A stretch of DNA of 64,000 bases from Candidatus Kapaibacterium thiocyanatum (GCA_001899175.1 MKVH01000013.1:124001-188000); one strand, 5' to 3'; shown: positions 37,646 through 47,724, numbered from the stretch's first letter. Made by a program: numbers and translations. The notes: a model not told the origin generated them from the letters alone.

Positions 37646-40600
37646 AAGTCCGCTCCGAGCGAGAACAGGTAGACCGGTTGGGAGAATATTCCCGACGCTT
37701 CGCGCCGCCATGCCACGTCGAAACGCAGCGGCAGGCCCAGTGCGAGCGATCGTATGCCGAAACCGGTGCTGTAGAGGATCGGATTGGAAGCGATGTTCCC
37801 ATCCGGCGTATAGGCACGGTTACCGTCGTCGAACGCACCGCCCATGTCGAGGAAGAGCTGGGCCTGCAGACCCTGGAACAGGGCGGGAATGGGGCCGGCC
37901 TGGAAGGCGAAGAGCAGCGGGAACCGGAATTCGGCGTTACCGATGAAGTACTTCGATCCGTAGCGTTCGTTGATCCCCCATCCGCGCAGCGGCCATCCCG
38001 GTCGTGTGAAGGCGAAATCCTCGGGATTGACGAAGGGCCATCCGTTGGCGGAGAAGAAGCGGTTGAACCAGTTGTCCGTACCGCCGATGAAGAATTTCTG
38101 CGGATTGGCGCCCATGCTCATACCGCCTGCACCACGCAGTGCGATCGAATACGCTCCGCCGAGATGGATGTATTCGCGAAGGTCGGTGCGCAGCGTCACG
38201 AAGCCGAGACCGTTGTTGCCGAGTTTCGGCGATCCTTCGACGGTGAGGTTCGCGCGGGTTCCGTCGACCGGAGCCCAGAATCCCTGCAGCGTGTTGTCGT
38301 AGACGTAGGAAGCCTGCGGTACCGTCACGAAGCGGGACAGTGACGGCGACGTCGGGAAGTCGATGTTCTCGCGCGACATGGCCATGGCCTGGATGCCGAG
38401 GTCGAACCGTGAGTATCTGCTGAAGGGATACGATCCCCACAACGTCATGCCGTAGTTGCGCAGACGGAAGAGGACGGAGCCGATGTAGGTATAGCCGGCG
38501 TTGTGGAAGGCCGCCACACGATAGTCGACGATGTCCGGCAGGTAGCCGTAGGACAGGTAGAAGTTGCTGTTGCTGAGATCGAGGAAGAGATTGGCCTGGA
38601 AGTAGATCTCGTGATCGCCCATCATGTCCGTGAACAGCATCTGTGCTGTTCCCTGCGCGCCGTACCAGTTACTGTAGCCGGCATTGCCGGTGATGACGTC
38701 CGGACTGAACGATACGCGATAGTCCTTCGGCGTGAAGTCGGTGTTCACGCTGTCCTTGTTGCCGCCTTCCGTCGCACCCTTCACGACGACGTCCTCGTTC
38801 GGCGGCACGACCTTCTGGCGGCTGAAGTCGATGTCGAAGTTCCCGTAGGCGGCCACACTGTCCGGACGCGGTGCGTCGAGGTTGAGCATGATGGCCGACA
38901 GCGAGTTGCGGTTGTCGAGTTCCTGCTGGCGGAACTTCGTGAGCGGAAGCGTATCGCGCTCTTTCTGCTCGAACGGGAACTTGAGAAGGAAGAGGTCGTA
39001 GCCGACGCGGTTCTGCGACGAGAACAGCATCTTGGTGCCGTCCTTCGTGATCGAGATCTGGCTGACTTCCTGCAGCGAGTTCGTGCGCGCGTGGCGTTCG
39101 CCCGTCGCGAGACTCAGTTCCCAGAGGTTGCCGATACCGTTGTAGTCGGCTACGTAGAGGATGCTGCGATGGTCGGGTGCCACGACGATGGAGTACTTCC
39201 CGACCGAAGGATCGTTCGTGATGCGTCTGATCGAACCGGAGTCGAGCGTGATGCTGTAGATGTCGCGTTGCGAGACGTCATGCGTCCACATCGCGAAGTT
39301 GTCGATGGTCTCGCCGCCATCCACGAATCGTCCGCGATCCGAGATGAAGTAGATCGTGCGGCCGTCGGGGGCCCATGCCGGCTCCATGTCCGTGAAGACA
39401 TCGTTGGTGAGCTGACGTAGCGAGTCATTGTCGATGCCGTAGGCGTACAGGTCGGACTGGGTTCCACCCGGTGCGGCGTCGAAGACGATGTACTTCCCGT
39501 CCGGCGACCACGATACGCCGCCCATCGTCTGGAATCCGAATTCCTTCCTGTCGTATCCCCCGCCGTCGACGTCGATGATGTAGAGGGCGTCCTGGCCGCC
39601 GGACTTGGCACCGACGGCAAGACGTTTCCCGGCAGGATCCCATGAGATGCCGGGTGTGAGGAAGTTCAGCTCCTCGAAATCCGTGCTGCGACCGCTGCTC
39701 TGCAGCTTTCGTACCTTCTTCGTCGCCAGTTCCATGACGTAGAGACCGAAGGTTCCGTCACGGTCGGAAATGAAGGCCACACGCTCACCGTCCGGAGAAA
39801 CGGCCGGCGACGTGTTGTAGAAGTTGTCTTCCTTCTGGTGATTGGTCAGACGCGTCGAATAGTCTTCGACGTATTCGTACTTGTCGACGTCCGGGAAGTA
39901 GAACTTCTTGATGTCCTTCGCCCACTGATCCGACATCTCTTCGTACGTCATGCCGAAGGCAGCACGGAAGGTCTGATTGACGTCGCCGATGGAGCGGAAC
40001 CTGTTGAACACCTCGCCCACCTTGCCCTTGCCGTACTTCTCGGCCACGTACCACCAGAATGCCTGGCCACCGCGATAGGCGAAGTAGCCGTTGAGCTGGT
40101 TCAGGCCGCGGAGGTATTCGCTTACGGCCACGTCGCGCATGAACTGGTCCGTCTTGATGTCCAGCCCACCCGTGCTCGAATATTCCGCGAAGCCTTCGTT
40201 CATCCAGATGGGAATGATGGCGCGGACGTTGTTGCTGAGAAGGGACTGGATGGAGCCGCCGTAGAACATGTCGTTCAGGACGGCATGCACGAGTTCGTGA
40301 TGGATGACGTGGGCGAACTTCTGGTAGTCGCCTTCGAACGGAATCACGATACGGTTCTTGAAGAGCTCGGTCACACCACCGATTCCCTCCGACATGAATT
40401 CGTCGAGGACGTTCGTCTGCTGGAACTGGTTGTGCGAGTTATAGACGATGAAGACGATGCGCTTCGTGATCGAATACGTCAGCGTGCCTTCGATTTCCGT
40501 GAGGGCTTTTTCGGCCTTCAGTGCCGTGAACTTCGCGGCATATTCGCCGCCTTCATGGAAGTAGACGTCGAAGTTCTCCGACTGTATGAAGCGCCACTTG

Positions 40601-40713
40601 AATTTTTCGTATTGAACCTTGTTCTTGCCGAAAGGCAGGCTGCCGCCGATCTGTGCCAGCATGGGCGCTACGGCGAGCATGAGAAGAAGGGAGAGTGAGG
40701 TCAGCCGACGCAT
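37642..40713 (-). CDS. Outer-membrane protein with metalloprotease, propeller and barrel regions
   Basis: A 1023-residue exported protein with three parts. Residues about 40-290 form a gluzincin zinc-protease domain: HHELVH (139-143, HExxH) and NEGFAEY (172-178, the third ligand Glu), with SLLSNNVRAIIPIW between them. Residues about 300-600 form TolB/PD40-like repeats (SPAVSPDGERVAFISDRDG, AWAPDGRTIYFISDRGRF). Residues about 700-1023 are strand-rich with aromatic girdles and end VYLFSLGADF, like an outer-membrane beta-barrel (surface-antigen type). It follows the RNase III gene by 86 bp. Protease active-site residues look intact. The substrate is unknown. Confidence 0.75.
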   Translation of the reverse strand: MRRLTSLSLLLMLAVAPMLAQIGGSLPFGKNKVQYEKFKWRFIQSENFDVYFHEGGEYAAKFTALKAEKALTEIEGTLTYSITKRIVFIVYNSHNQFQQTNVLDEFMSEGIGGVTELFKNRIVIPFEGDYQKFAHVIHHELVHAVLNDMFYGGSIQSLLSNNVRAIIPIWMNEGFAEYSSTGGLDIKTDQFMRDVAVSEYLRGLNQLNGYFAYRGGQAFWWYVAEKYGKGKVGEVFNRFRSIGDVNQTFRAAFGMTYEEMSDQWAKDIKKFYFPDVDKYEYVEDYSTRLTNHQKEDNFYNTSPAVSPDGERVAFISDRDGTFGLYVMELATKKVRKLQSSGRSTDFEELNFLTPGISWDPAGKRLAVGAKSGGQDALYIIDVDGGGYDRKEFGFQTMGGVSWSPDGKYIVFDAAPGGTQSDLYAYGIDNDSLRQLTNDVFTDMEPAWAPDGRTIYFISDRGRFVDGGETIDNFAMWTHDVSQRDIYSITLDSGSIRRITNDPSVGKYSIVVAPDHRSILYVADYNGIGNLWELSLATGERHARTNSLQEVSQISITKDGTKMLFSSQNRVGYDLFLLKFPFEQKERDTLPLTKFRQQELDNRNSLSAIMLNLDAPRPDSVAAYGNFDIDFSRQKVVPPNEDVVVKGATEGGNKDSVNTDFTPKDYRVSFSPDVITGNAGYSNWYGAQGTAQMLFTDMMGDHEIYFQANLFLDLSNSNFYLSYGYLPDIVDYRVAAFHNAGYTYIGSVLFRLRNYGMTLWGSYPFSRYSRFDLGIQAMAMSRENIDFPTSPSLSRFVTVPQASYVYDNTLQGFWAPVDGTRANLTVEGSPKLGNNGLGFVTLRTDLREYIHLGGAYSIALRGAGGMSMGANPQKFFIGGTDNWFNRFFSANGWPFVNPEDFAFTRPGWPLRGWGINERYGSKYFIGNAEFRFPLLFAFQAGPIPALFQGLQAQLFLDMGGAFDDGNRAYTPDGNIASNPILYSTGFGIRSLALGLPLRFDVAWRREASGIFSQPVYLFSLGADF

Positions 40714-40799
40714 GCGTTCGTTCCTTGTCGATGTCAGATAGCCTGACGTCCAGAACCACGGTTTGTTACCAGGCCGTTGAGACGCAACAGCAGGCTGTT

Positions 40800-41660
40800 T
40801 TAGTGAGACGGGGCTTCGTTCTCGTTGCTGGAGTGCCTGCGGCGTCGCGTGCGTTCACGGCGGCGATTCAGGTGTTCCAGGCCGAGCTCTGCGGCCCGTT
40901 GTTCGGCGTCCTTCTTCGTCCGCCCCGTTCCCTTGCCGATGCAGCGGTCGTCCACGTAGACTTCCACCGTGAACTGTTTCTCGTGATCGGGTCCTTCCTC
41001 GAGGACGACGACGTAGCGCGGGGCGGCATGGCCCCTGCTCTGCACGTCTTCCAGCAGGAGACTCTTGAAGTTGGTATCGTGGACGAGACTTTCCTTGACC
41101 ATGATGGGCAGGAGCTTGTTCACGATGAACTTCCGTACCTCGTCGAAGCCACGGTCCACGTAGACGGCAGCGATGATCGCTTCCAGGGCATCGGCGAGCA
41201 TACTGTCGTTGCCGCGCTGGAGCGACTGCTTCGCGCTGAAGCTGAGGAAGAGGAAGTCCTCGAGGTGCATGGCACGGGCGCAGATGGCGAGCGATTTCTT
41301 GTTCACCAGCCAGGAGCGCATCTTCGTGAGTTCGCCCTCGAGCACTTCCCTGTTGTTGTAGAACAGGTATTCGGCCGTCACCATGCCCAGGATGGAATCA
41401 CCGAGGAATTCCAGCCGTTCGTTGGAGCGGTGGTCGGGCGTATTGGCGACCTGGAGGTAGGAACGGTGCGTCAGCGCCTGCTCGAACATGGCCGGGTTGT
41501 GGATAGTGACGCCGAGAGTGGCCTCCAGCTCCGTCACCCGTTGGGCGGACAGGACGTTCATCGGCGGGAACAGTTCACGGGAGACGGCGTCGCCCGATGA
41601 TCCTCTCACCGACGTGAACTTGAGCAGGTTGCTGTAGAGCTGGCGAACGATATCCTTCAC
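40800..41660 (-). CDS. rnc: Ribonuclease III
   Basis: A 286-residue RNase III, which cleaves double-stranded RNA in rRNA maturation and turnover. The catalytic motif is ERLEFLGDS (81-89) with the second metal-site acidic residues near D157 and E160 (LADALEAIIAAVYVDRG). A dsRNA-binding domain occupies about 192-262, and the C-terminus is basic (RRRERTRRRRHS). The N-terminal about 45 residues extend beyond the usual start. It is last in the fatty-acid operon, 34 bp after fabF, the order found in many Bacteroidota. Confidence 0.95.
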   Translation of the reverse strand: MKDIVRQLYSNLLKFTSVRGSSGDAVSRELFPPMNVLSAQRVTELEATLGVTIHNPAMFEQALTHRSYLQVANTPDHRSNERLEFLGDSILGMVTAEYLFYNNREVLEGELTKMRSWLVNKKSLAICARAMHLEDFLFLSFSAKQSLQRGNDSMLADALEAIIAAVYVDRGFDEVRKFIVNKLLPIMVKESLVHDTNFKSLLLEDVQSRGHAAPRYVVVLEEGPDHEKQFTVEVYVDDRCIGKGTGRTKKDAEQRAAELGLEHLNRRRERTRRRRHSSNENEAPSH

Positions 41661-41694
41661 GTACGTCCTCGTCGTGGTGGCCGTACGGCCGTTA

Positions 41695-42954
41695 TCATTC
41701 TTCGAATGCCTTGAAGCATAACGTGGCGTTATGACCGCCGAAGCCGAAGGTATTGCTCAGGGCCGCGCGTATACGGCGCGGTTTGGGCGTATTGGCGACG
41801 TAGTCGAGCGTACAATCCGGGTCGGGGGTGAACTGGTTGATGGTCGGCGGAGCGATCTGTTCCTTCAGCGCCAGGGCCGTGGCCACGGCTTCGACGGCGC
41901 CGGCGGCGCCGAGAAGATGGCCCGTCATCGACTTCGTGGAGCTGACGGACATGGTATCGGCATGATCGCCGAATACCGTGCGGATGGCTGCCGATTCGGA
42001 CCGGTCGTTGAACGGCGTCGACGTACCGTGAGCGTTGATGTAGTCGATATCCGAAGGAAGCAGGCCTGCGTCCTCGATGGCGAGGCGCATGGAGCGTACT
42101 GCACCTTCACCACCCGGAGCGGGTTGCGTGATGTGGAAGGCATCATCGGTAAGACCGATGCCGCAGATTTCCGCATAGATGGTAGCGCCACGATTCATGG
42201 CGTGTTCGAGGGTTTCGAGGACGAGAACGCCTCCCCCTTCACCCATGACGAAGCCGTCCCTGTCCTTGTCGAACGGACGGCTGGCCGTGGAGGGATCGTC
42301 GTTCCGCGTCGAGAGCGCTTTCATGGCGTTGAAGCCACCGATGCCCATGGGGCAGACGACGGCTTCGGAACCACCGGCGAGCATGACGTCGGCCATGCCG
42401 CGCTGCATGATCATGAGCGCATCGGCGATGGAGTGCGACGACGTTGCGCATGCCGATACGGTGCCGTAGTTCGGTCCCTTGAGACCGTAACGAATGGCGA
42501 TATGGCCGGCAGCGATATCGGAGATGAGCATCGGTACGAAGAACGGCGAGATCCGGTCCGGTACGCCGTGTCGTTCGTACAGATTCTGTTGCTGATGGTG
42601 GTAGGTCCACATTCCGCCGATACCGGAACCGAAGATCACGCCCGTACGTTCACGGTTCGTGACTTCGAAGTCGATGCCGGAATCCTCGACGGCCATGATG
42701 GCCGCCGACATGGCGAACTGCGCAAAGAGGTCCATGCGCTGGACCTCCTTGCGCGAGATATGCAGAAGAGGATCGTAATCCTTGACCTCCGCGGCAAAGC
42801 GCGTTTCAAACTGCGTCGCGTCGAACCGTGTGATGGGCGCTGCCCCACTTCGGCCCGACATCATTCCCGACCAGAACGCATCCTTGGTGTTTCCGATGGG
42901 AGTGACGGCACCGAGGCCGGTGACGACGATACGTGGAACGTTATTCCGCGGCAT
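41695..42954 (-). CDS. fabF: 3-oxoacyl-ACP synthase II
   Basis: A 419-residue KAS II for chain elongation in type II fatty acid synthesis. The Cys-His-His triad is intact: Cys169 (VSACATSSH), His309 (NAHGTSTPF) and His346 (SMTGHLLGA). The start at MPRNN gives the standard N-terminus PRIVVTGLGAVTP. It follows acpP by 25 bp. Full length and no disruption. Confidence 0.96.
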   Translation of the reverse strand: MPRNNVPRIVVTGLGAVTPIGNTKDAFWSGMMSGRSGAAPITRFDATQFETRFAAEVKDYDPLLHISRKEVQRMDLFAQFAMSAAIMAVEDSGIDFEVTNRERTGVIFGSGIGGMWTYHHQQQNLYERHGVPDRISPFFVPMLISDIAAGHIAIRYGLKGPNYGTVSACATSSHSIADALMIMQRGMADVMLAGGSEAVVCPMGIGGFNAMKALSTRNDDPSTASRPFDKDRDGFVMGEGGGVLVLETLEHAMNRGATIYAEICGIGLTDDAFHITQPAPGGEGAVRSMRLAIEDAGLLPSDIDYINAHGTSTPFNDRSESAAIRTVFGDHADTMSVSSTKSMTGHLLGAAGAVEAVATALALKEQIAPPTINQFTPDPDCTLDYVANTPKPRRIRAALSNTFGFGGHNATLCFKAFEE

Positions 42955-42979
42955 AGGACCTACCGAAAGTTCAACGGGA

Positions 42980-43216
42980 TCAGGAAGCCTTAGATTCGAT
43001 ATACGTGATTGCGTCGCCGACAGACTGGATCTTTTCGGCATCTGCATCTTCGATCGTCATGTTGAATGCACGTTCGAACTCCATGATGAGCTCTACGGTG
43101 TCGAGCGAGTCCGCACCGAGGTCATTGGTGAACGAAGCACCAGGCGTGACTTGCGATTCTTCAACGCCAAGCTTGTTGACGATGATCTCGGTCACCTTTT
43201 GCGCCACAGTCGACAT
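42980..43216 (-). CDS. acpP: Acyl carrier protein
   Basis: A 78-residue ACP. The phosphopantetheine-attachment Ser is in [11 protein letters not shown] (Ser37), and the four-helix pattern is complete with acidic recognition helix II. The ATG (MSTVAQK) has a GAGGG ribosome site. It carries acyl chains for FabD, FabH, FabG, FabF and PlsX encoded beside it. Confidence 0.97.
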   Translation of the reverse strand: MSTVAQKVTEIIVNKLGVEESQVTPGASFTNDLGADSLDTVELIMEFERAFNMTIEDADAEKIQSVGDAITYIESKAS

Positions 43217-43259
43217 AAAAACCCTCAGAGAATTGAGTTGAAGAAACGAACATTCACAG

Positions 43260-44018
43260 TTACATCGCCAGCCCACCGTCCACGTTCAGAACCTGTCCGG
43301 TGATATAGGAAGATTGATCGGAGAGCAGGAAGGAAACCACGCCGGCTATCTCATCGGGACTCGCAGGACGCTTGAGAGGAACCGACTCCGTAAATGCCGA
43401 TTTCTGATCCCCCGTCAATTTGTCCGTCATGTCGGTCTCGACATAGCCCGGAGCGACGCAATTTACTAAAATGTTACGAGAGGCAAGTTCGCGCGCAAGC
43501 GAGCGTGTAAGCCCTACGAGACCGGCTTTCGCCGCACTGTAGTTGACCTGTCCGGCATTGCCGCCGAGGCCTACGATGGAGCCGATGTTGACGATCCGGC
43601 CCGAGCGTTGCGACATCATCGGACGTGCCACGGCACGGCATGCATAGAACACGCCGGTGAGGTTCGTGCGCAGGACGTCGTCCCAGTCCTTCGTACTCAT
43701 CCGCATGATGAGGCCGTCGCGCGTGATGCCTGCGTTGTTGACGAGACCGTCGATGCGACCGGCCGTGGATACGACGTGGTCGATGAGGCCCTTGACGCTC
43801 TCTTCGTTCGAAACGTCGATCTGGAGATACTCCACCGTGCCGCCCGCCGCCACGATTTCCGCACGGATGGCTTCCGCACGTTCGGGTTGCGAATTGTACG
43901 TCGTGAAGACGCGGCCGCCTTCGGCCGCCAGACGTCGTACGATGGCTTCGCCGATACCACGCGATCCGCCCGTCACGATGAATACCTTGCCGTCATGCGT
44001 CGTTGCGGACATAGTCAT
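43260..44018 (-). CDS. fabG: 3-oxoacyl-ACP reductase
   Basis: A 252-residue short-chain dehydrogenase. The NADPH motif is [11 protein letters not shown] (16-26), NNAGITRDG lies near 94-102, and the catalytic triad is Ser147 (IGSIVG), Tyr160 and Lys164 (YSAAK). It reduces 3-oxoacyl-ACP. The ATG overlaps the fabD stop by 4 bp. The C-terminal [13 protein letters not shown] is typical of FabG. Confidence 0.95.
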   Translation of the reverse strand: MTMSATTHDGKVFIVTGGSRGIGEAIVRRLAAEGGRVFTTYNSQPERAEAIRAEIVAAGGTVEYLQIDVSNEESVKGLIDHVVSTAGRIDGLVNNAGITRDGLIMRMSTKDWDDVLRTNLTGVFYACRAVARPMMSQRSGRIVNIGSIVGLGGNAGQVNYSAAKAGLVGLTRSLARELASRNILVNCVAPGYVETDMTDKLTGDQKSAFTESVPLKRPASPDEIAGVVSFLLSDQSSYITGQVLNVDGGLAM

Positions 44019-44947
44019 GATCCTTTCGTCGACAAATAGCGTTCTACATCATCGGCCGTATCGATACCGTCGCACTGCACGTTGTCGATCGTTCTCTTCG
44101 CCAGTCCCTGCAGAACCTTGCCGGGACCTATTTCGACGGCTTCGGTGATTCCCGCACGCTGCATCGCTTCCAGGGTCTGCGTCCACAGCACGGGCGACGT
44201 CAACTGCCGGATGGCACTGTCCCTCAGCGCCCCAGCTTCGCGGACGGCCGTCGCGCTGACGTTCACGTAGACGTCGATGCGGGCGTCATGGAAGGTCGTC
44301 GCGTGGATCCGCTCCGCGAGCGGCTTCTCGGCCTCGGCCAGCAAGGGCGAGTGGAACGCGCCGCTGACTTGCAGTTCCTTGACCAGCTTCGCACCGGCCT
44401 CCTTGAAGCGAGGCATGCAGGCGCGAAGATACTCCGCGGAACCGGAGATCACGACCTGTCCGGGCGAATTGAAGTTCGCGGGGACGAGGACGTTGCCGTC
44501 GACGCCATCGAGTTCATCGCAGAGGGTCCGTACGGCCCGGTCGTCGAGGCCGACGACGGCCGCCATCGTACCGGGAATGATCGTACCGGCGTCGAACATC
44601 AGTGTAGCACGGAGCTGGACGAGTTGCAGGGCATCCTCGAAGGACAGTACACCGGCCGCATGGAGGGCCGAGTATTCTCCAAGGGAATGTCCCGCGACGG
44701 CATCCGCATGCTTCTCGATACCAGTTACGGCAAGCAGGGCGGCTTCGTGGACGAACAGGGCCGGCTGCGTATAGCGCGTTTCCCTGAGCGTCGGCTCCGG
44801 ACCGTCCATCATGATCGTGCTGAGGCCGTAGCCCAGAACTTCGTCCGCACGCCGGATGAGATCACGGGCGGCATCGAAGCGCTCGGAGAGATCCCTGGCC
44901 ATGCCCACGTACTGCGAGCCTTGACCTGAAAACATCAATGCCTTCAT
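44015..44947 (-). CDS. fabD: Malonyl-CoA:ACP transacylase
   Basis: A 310-residue FabD. The nucleophile is Ser88 in GHSLGEYSAL and the partner His199 is in SGAFHSPLL; the N-terminal FSGQGSQYVGM is diagnostic. It loads malonyl groups onto ACP. It overlaps fabH and fabG by 4 bp on each side, so the four fab genes are translationally coupled. Confidence 0.96.
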   Translation of the reverse strand: MKALMFSGQGSQYVGMARDLSERFDAARDLIRRADEVLGYGLSTIMMDGPEPTLRETRYTQPALFVHEAALLAVTGIEKHADAVAGHSLGEYSALHAAGVLSFEDALQLVQLRATLMFDAGTIIPGTMAAVVGLDDRAVRTLCDELDGVDGNVLVPANFNSPGQVVISGSAEYLRACMPRFKEAGAKLVKELQVSGAFHSPLLAEAEKPLAERIHATTFHDARIDVYVNVSATAVREAGALRDSAIRQLTSPVLWTQTLEAMQRAGITEAVEIGPGKVLQGLAKRTIDNVQCDGIDTADDVERYLSTKGS

Positions 44948-45951
44948 GCCTTGTCCTTGGTTACGGGATCGAGCGACCAGCGGAGGAGGACGCTGCCCCA
45001 GGTGTATCCTGCGCCGAAGCTGGCGAGGACGACGTTGTCGCCCCGATGCAACTGCCCGTTATGATAGAGTTCCGACAGACACAGCGGAATCGTTCCCGCC
45101 GTCGTGTTGCCGTAGCGCTGGATGTTGACCATCACCTTGTCTTTCGACAGGCCCATGCGCTCGGCTGCCGCATCGATGATGCGGAGGTTCGCCTGGTGCG
45201 GTACGAACCAGGCCACGTCGTCGGCCGTGAGTCCGTTGCGGTGCATGATCTCGTAGGATACGTCGGCCATGCCCTTGACGGCTGCCTTGAAGACGGCCTG
45301 ACCTTCCTGATAGACGAAGTGTTCGCGTGCATCGACGGTTTCGTGGGTGGGTGGACGGAGGCTGCCGCCCGCCTTCTGATGCAGGTGCTGCTCACCGTTG
45401 CCGTCCATGCGGAGAATGTGGTCGAGAACGCCGAACGAATCGTCCTCGGACTTCTCGAGCAGGACGACGCCTCCGCCATCGCCGAAGAGCACGCACGTGG
45501 TGCGGTCCTCGAAGTTGATGATCGAGCTCATCTTGTCCCCGCCGCAGAGCAGGACGTTGCGTACGGCACCGGACTCGACGAGCTTGGCCGCCGTGACGAT
45601 ACCGTAGATGAAGCCCGAGCACGCTGCCGAGAGGTCGAATCCCCAGGCATTGGTCGCACCCAGCTTGCGTTGCAGGATTGCGGCCGATGCCGGGAAGATG
45701 CGATCCGCGGTGACCGTACAGAGGATGATGCAGTCGATGTCGTTCGCCGTGATTCCACGCTGCCGGAGCACCTCCTCGGCGGCCGGAAGAAGGATGTCCG
45801 TGACGCCGCCTTCGGTCGCGAAATGACGTTCACGGATACCGGTACGGGACTGGATCCATTCGTCGTTCGTGTCGATGCGTTCTTCGAACCACTTGTTGTC
45901 GTAGACGTCCGGAGGTACGGAATGGGCGATGGCTGTTATTGTGGCCTTCAT
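44944..45951 (-). CDS. fabH: 3-oxoacyl-ACP synthase III
   Basis: A 335-residue KAS III that starts fatty acid synthesis by condensing acyl-CoA with malonyl-ACP. The triad is Cys111 (LSAACSGFIYG), His252 (VPHQANLRI) and Asn282 (YGNTTAGT). It overlaps plsX by 4 bp. Length and motifs are normal. Confidence 0.96.
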   Translation of the reverse strand: MKATITAIAHSVPPDVYDNKWFEERIDTNDEWIQSRTGIRERHFATEGGVTDILLPAAEEVLRQRGITANDIDCIILCTVTADRIFPASAAILQRKLGATNAWGFDLSAACSGFIYGIVTAAKLVESGAVRNVLLCGGDKMSSIINFEDRTTCVLFGDGGGVVLLEKSEDDSFGVLDHILRMDGNGEQHLHQKAGGSLRPPTHETVDAREHFVYQEGQAVFKAAVKGMADVSYEIMHRNGLTADDVAWFVPHQANLRIIDAAAERMGLSKDKVMVNIQRYGNTTAGTIPLCLSELYHNGQLHRGDNVVLASFGAGYTWGSVLLRWSLDPVTKDKA

Positions 45952-46973
45952 GCGTGTTCCGTCTGTGATGTGGAGGGGGCGGCCAGAGCCGCCTTGATAT
46001 GGCCGTTGACGTCCTTCCGGACGACTTCCACGGCCCGCACGATCATATTGGAAATGGCCACAGGGCTCGACGAGCCGTGGCCGATGATGACGACGCCGTT
46101 GATGCCGAGCAGGGGCACACCACCGTATTCCTGATAGTCCATATCCTTCAGCGCGGACTTCAGTACGGGGGCGAAGGCGCCGATGAGAAGCTTCTGGACG
46201 AGTCCCCTGTCCGCATATGCGCGCAGCTTGGCCTTGAGAAAGCCGAGGACGCTTTCCGCGAACTTGAGGACGATGTTGCCTTCGAAGCCATCGCAGACGA
46301 TGACGTCGACCGTACCGGCCAGCACGTCACGTCCTTCGACGTTTCCGATGAAACGGATGGGCTTCGTCCTGAGCAGGTCGTAGGTTTCCTTCGCGACTTC
46401 CGTTCCCTTGCCCTCTTCCTCGCCCACATTGAGCAGGCCGACGGAAGGATCGTCGACGCCCATCATCTGCTTGCAGTAGACGGAGCCCATCACGGCATAG
46501 TCGCCGAGGAACTTCGGTTTACTGTCAACGTTGGCGCCGACGTCGACGAGAAGACAGGGGCGACCTGTCTTCGTAGGGAAGAAGGAACCGATGGTAGGAC
46601 GGCTCACCCCGGGAAGGCGTCCGCACAACATCGTAGCGGTTGCCATCACGGCTCCGGTGTTTCCACCGGAGACAAAGGCATCCGCTTGGCCATCGCGCAT
46701 GAGAGCGAGGCCGACATACAATGAAGATTGCTGACGGTGTTTGATGATCGAGGAGGGTTCATCGCCCATGCCGACGACGTCGGGAGCATGGACGATGCGA
46801 CAACCGCTCGTCACTTCCTTATTCGCGAGAAGAGGCTGCAATTCTTCCTCGCGACCCACCAGGATGAGTTCCACATCTCCGCCAAGGGTTTTCAGTGCCT
46901 GGATGGCACCGATAACCTCGTTCGCGGGGGCGTGATCACCCCCCATGGCGTCCAGTACGACCCGGACGGGCAT
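45948..46973 (-). CDS. plsX: Phosphate acyltransferase PlsX
   Basis: A 341-residue PlsX, which makes acyl-phosphate from acyl-ACP for phospholipid synthesis. The N-terminus VVLDAMGGDHAP, VSGGNTGAVMA and VCDGFEGNIVLKF are family signatures. The start codon is 4 bp from the rpmF stop. Order rpmF-plsX-fabH is conserved across many bacteria and supports the call. Confidence 0.95.
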   Translation of the reverse strand: MPVRVVLDAMGGDHAPANEVIGAIQALKTLGGDVELILVGREEELQPLLANKEVTSGCRIVHAPDVVGMGDEPSSIIKHRQQSSLYVGLALMRDGQADAFVSGGNTGAVMATATMLCGRLPGVSRPTIGSFFPTKTGRPCLLVDVGANVDSKPKFLGDYAVMGSVYCKQMMGVDDPSVGLLNVGEEEGKGTEVAKETYDLLRTKPIRFIGNVEGRDVLAGTVDVIVCDGFEGNIVLKFAESVLGFLKAKLRAYADRGLVQKLLIGAFAPVLKSALKDMDYQEYGGVPLLGINGVVIIGHGSSSPVAISNMIVRAVEVVRKDVNGHIKAALAAPSTSQTEHA

Positions 46974-46977
46974 AGGA

Positions 46978-47154
46978 TTAATCTACCGTGAGGATCTTGC
47001 GACCGTTATAATAGCCACAGGAGTGGCATACGATATGGGGCTGCTTGGCAGCGCCACAGTTCGGGCAGCTCGATACTGCCGGTGCGAAGGCCTTGTAGTG
47101 CGTACGGCGCTTGGCACCGCGCGACTTGGAATGGCGTCGTTTCGGATTAGGCAT
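46978..47154 (-). CDS. rpmF: 50S ribosomal protein L32
   Basis: A 58-residue bL32: MPNPKRRHSKSR start, HYKAF, and a zinc-ribbon of the CxxC / CxxC type (CPNCGA and CHSCGYYNG). It is a component of the large ribosomal subunit. It lies between the yceD-like gene and plsX, the widely conserved arrangement. The four Cys are present, so the zinc-binding form is predicted. Confidence 0.95.
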   Translation of the reverse strand: MPNPKRRHSKSRGAKRRTHYKAFAPAVSSCPNCGAAKQPHIVCHSCGYYNGRKILTVD

Positions 47155-47169
47155 GACAATACTCCTGGT

Positions 47170-47691
47170 TCAGATATCCTTCAACTTCTTCAATGCTGCC
47201 CATCGTTCGTTCACCACCTCCGGGTCCGTCGCTTCCGCATCACGATCGGCGAGATCGGGATACAGCTCATTGAACGGAACGTCCCGGTATTGCGGTGCGA
47301 CCCGGCGCATGGGCAGGCTCAGCGCCAGTTCCTGGCGGACATCGTCGGTGATGTCGATGTGCCGCGCATCTTCACGTATCGCAATGACGTCTTCGGTTTC
47401 GTCGGCCCCTGCGCCCTGTTCGATGGCACGCGAGGTGTCCTTGACGTATTCCCTTCGAAGCTGGAGCGTGATCGGCTCGTCGAACATCTCGAGTGAGCGG
47501 TCGCATTCCAGCCTGGCTGACGCCTGTACGGTGCATTGGAGGGAAATCCGTTGCTCGTGCTTCGTCAGTGTTCCCTGTACGTGGACGTCTCCCGTGAACT
47601 CGCTGAGGAGGTCCGGAATACGTGCGACGGGAACGGAAATGTCAAAGGGGTGCTCCCCGTCCTGCAGCCCGGAAATCGGTAGTACAATCAT
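47170..47691 (-). CDS. YceD/DUF177 family protein
   Basis: A 173-residue YceD (DUF177) protein. It has the family's acidic beta-rich body with ASARLECDRSLEMFDEPI in the middle and a C-terminal PQYRDVPFNELYPDLADRD. The zinc-type C-x-C motif of some members is not obvious. YceD is linked to 23S rRNA maturation and precedes rpmF in most bacteria, as here (15 bp gap). It opens the fatty-acid operon and has a Bacteroidota-like promoter at 47725-47755. Start was set at MIVLPISG, which fits the family. Confidence 0.8.
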   Translation of the reverse strand: MIVLPISGLQDGEHPFDISVPVARIPDLLSEFTGDVHVQGTLTKHEQRISLQCTVQASARLECDRSLEMFDEPITLQLRREYVKDTSRAIEQGAGADETEDVIAIREDARHIDITDDVRQELALSLPMRRVAPQYRDVPFNELYPDLADRDAEATDPEVVNERWAALKKLKDI

Positions 47692-47724
47692 GGTACCAAA
47701 CGACGGGAATGGAACACAAGACAA

